A stretch of 6,893 bases of DNA from Bacteroidia bacterium (GTDB lineage: Bacteria; Bacteroidota; Bacteroidia; Bacteroidales; UBA5342). Below, one piece after another: positions 5,787 to 6,893 of the stretch (positions within the stretch are counted from its first letter, which is position 1; every line of letters starts with the position of its first letter). The stretch is taken from NCBI GenBank assembly GCA_030433225.1, contig JAUIMD010000105.1, positions 1 through 6,893 of the forward strand, in the 5' to 3' direction. Both the position numbers and the translations under genes were made by a program. The notes beneath the pieces are model-generated. The model did not search any database and had not been told where the DNA came from. It worked only from the letters and a program-made list of their open reading frames with translations.

Positions 5787-6893
5787 GCCAGTACTACGTT
5801 AGTTTGTGCTTTGTTTTGTTGGATATAGCTAAAAGCCAGGTAAAGTACAACGGCCAACATCCATTCGGGAGCCAGCATGTACATCAAATCCAGTTTTATG
5901 TTCGCCAGCCAAGCAGGCAGTTTGCCATCCAGCAGGGTAGCTATTCCTTTCACATTATCTTTTGCGTGGAAAAAGAAGCAGGTGGCAAACGAGAGGATCC
6001 ATGCCAGCAATGCAGGCCAGCTGAGTTTAAGTTTTCTGCTTTCGGCAAAGTAGGTTTCTTTGCCCAGTTTAGGTAGCAACCATATTTCCACAAAAATAAA
6101 GGCTCCCAACGGAACAAAGAGAATGCCGTTATACGCAACAATGCGATCGAGGTTATTGACAACGGCGGGAATGCAGGCCGCAACAATCATCAGAAATCCG
6201 GAGATGAAGGTTACTTTCCAGCGTTTCCAGTTGGGGGTAAGTACCTGCAGGGCCAGGCCCACCCGGTATAGTGTTGGGTTTGCCGTTGTCCATCCGGCAA
6301 CGACTACACAAACCGCCCCGGCCAGACCTGCCGCAAAAAAGGCCACATCGCCCGGTTGTAAATTGCTGTTGGAGGTAAGGTTAAAATAAACTGCCACCAT
6401 TATGTAAGAAGCAATCCACGCTCCAAAATGCCCGATGAACATACCAAAGGCCGATGCAAATCCCAGTTTCCAGTCTTTGGCATACCGAAACACCGTTATG
6501 TCTGACATGCCAATGTGTTGAGGGGCGTTGCATAGCCATGCCAGTCCAATTACATGCCATATGGTATACTTGGAATATCCCTCCATAGGTACTCCGTTAA
6601 AAATGGCTGAAGGGGCAATGTTTTTAAAGTCAGACAGTGAGGTGATGCCGATTTTTGGCAAAACGGCCACGGCACATGCCAAAAATACGAGGGCCATCCA
6701 GGGAGCACATACTTTGGCAAAGTGCGCCATTTTTTCGAAGCCGAGCACGGCAATGAGCGAAATTACGGCTCCCACACCCACCGCAATCATAATCCAGGAG
6801 GCGTTCGGAAATAAATCCACCGGATAATTGGGATTATCCACACCAAAAGGGATGGCAATTGCCGTAACCGCCACATATACCATGGAGCCGGCC
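5783..6893 (-). CDS. NCS1-family (purine-cytosine permease-like) transporter, N-terminus missing
   Basis: An inner-membrane cation symporter-like permease of the NCS1 family, which usually carries nucleobases, hydantoins, allantoin or vitamins. The frame is open to the right edge, so the gene is partial; the 369 or so residues visible suggest about 100 are missing against a usual 450-500. The Met at 6883 is inside a hydrophobic segment and is not the true start. Numbering from that Met, predicted helices lie near 1-13, 29-49, 58-76, 107-119, 141-167, 177-198, 224-243, 248-270, 288-305 and 337-354. The motif AGWTTANPTLYRVGLALQ (196-213) and the late stretch LSWPALLAWILSF (287-299) fit this family; the latter resembles the NWxAxxAW end motif of NCS1 proteins. 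The Asp-Tyr seen near the end of helix 8 in many nucleobase carriers is not evident here: FVEIWLLPKLG stands in that region. It ends with TGA overlapping the next start. Being first in a visible glycosidase operon, it may carry a glycoside or its product, but the substrate cannot be read from sequence. Confidence 0.85.
   Translation of the reverse strand, partial: AGSMVYVAVTAIAIPFGVDNPNYPVDLFPNASWIMIAVGVGAVISLIAVLGFEKMAHFAKVCAPWMALVFLACAVAVLPKIGITSLSDFKNIAPSAIFNGVPMEGYSKYTIWHVIGLAWLCNAPQHIGMSDITVFRYAKDWKLGFASAFGMFIGHFGAWIASYIMVAVYFNLTSNSNLQPGDVAFFAAGLAGAVCVVVAGWTTANPTLYRVGLALQVLTPNWKRWKVTFISGFLMIVAACIPAVVNNLDRIVAYNGILFVPLGAFIFVEIWLLPKLGKETYFAESRKLKLSWPALLAWILSFATCFFFHAKDNVKGIATLLDGKLPAWLANIKLDLMYMLAPEWMLAVVLYLAFSYIQQNKAQTNVVLA

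Noticed and set aside
6881..6883. ATG as the start of the NCS1 transporter
   Set aside because: The frame continues upstream without a stop to the window edge, the Met is inside a hydrophobic segment, and the protein would lack about 100 residues of the family's N-terminal half.

Overview
The window looks like a carbohydrate-use locus of a Bacteroidota bacterium. Three things point that way: a GH78 plus GH127 glycosidase pair, A-rich start regions almost without Shine-Dalgarno sequences, and a TATATTTG box that fits the TAnnTTTG -7 element of Bacteroidota promoters. The assignment rests on these general signs and goes no lower than phylum.

All five genes lie on the minus strand, so transcription runs from the right edge to the left. 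In order of transcription they are: (1) an NCS1-family (purine-cytosine permease-like) transporter, cut by the right edge; (2) a 62-residue protein with two predicted membrane helices, whose start overlaps the transporter stop by 4 bases; (3) a 904-residue GH78 alpha-L-rhamnosidase with no signal peptide, 17 bases further on; (4) a 678-residue GH127 (DUF1680) beta-L-arabinofuranosidase-like protein with a clear signal peptide, 66 bases further on; (5) after a 116-base gap holding a probable promoter and a dyad, a secreted protein of unknown function cut by the left edge.

Genes 1-4 are spaced like one operon whose promoter lies beyond the right edge. The inferred division of labour is that the GH127-like enzyme works in the periplasm, the NCS1 permease (perhaps with the small membrane protein) moves a substrate across the inner membrane, and the rhamnosidase removes L-rhamnose in the cytoplasm. 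No SusC/SusD pair, regulator or rhamnose catabolic gene is visible, so the glycan or glycoside target is unknown. The points most worth following are the NCS1/small-protein/cytosolic GH78 grouping and a Gln in the GH127-like protein where characterised GH127 enzymes have the acid/base Glu. No RNA gene, mobile element or CRISPR array was seen.
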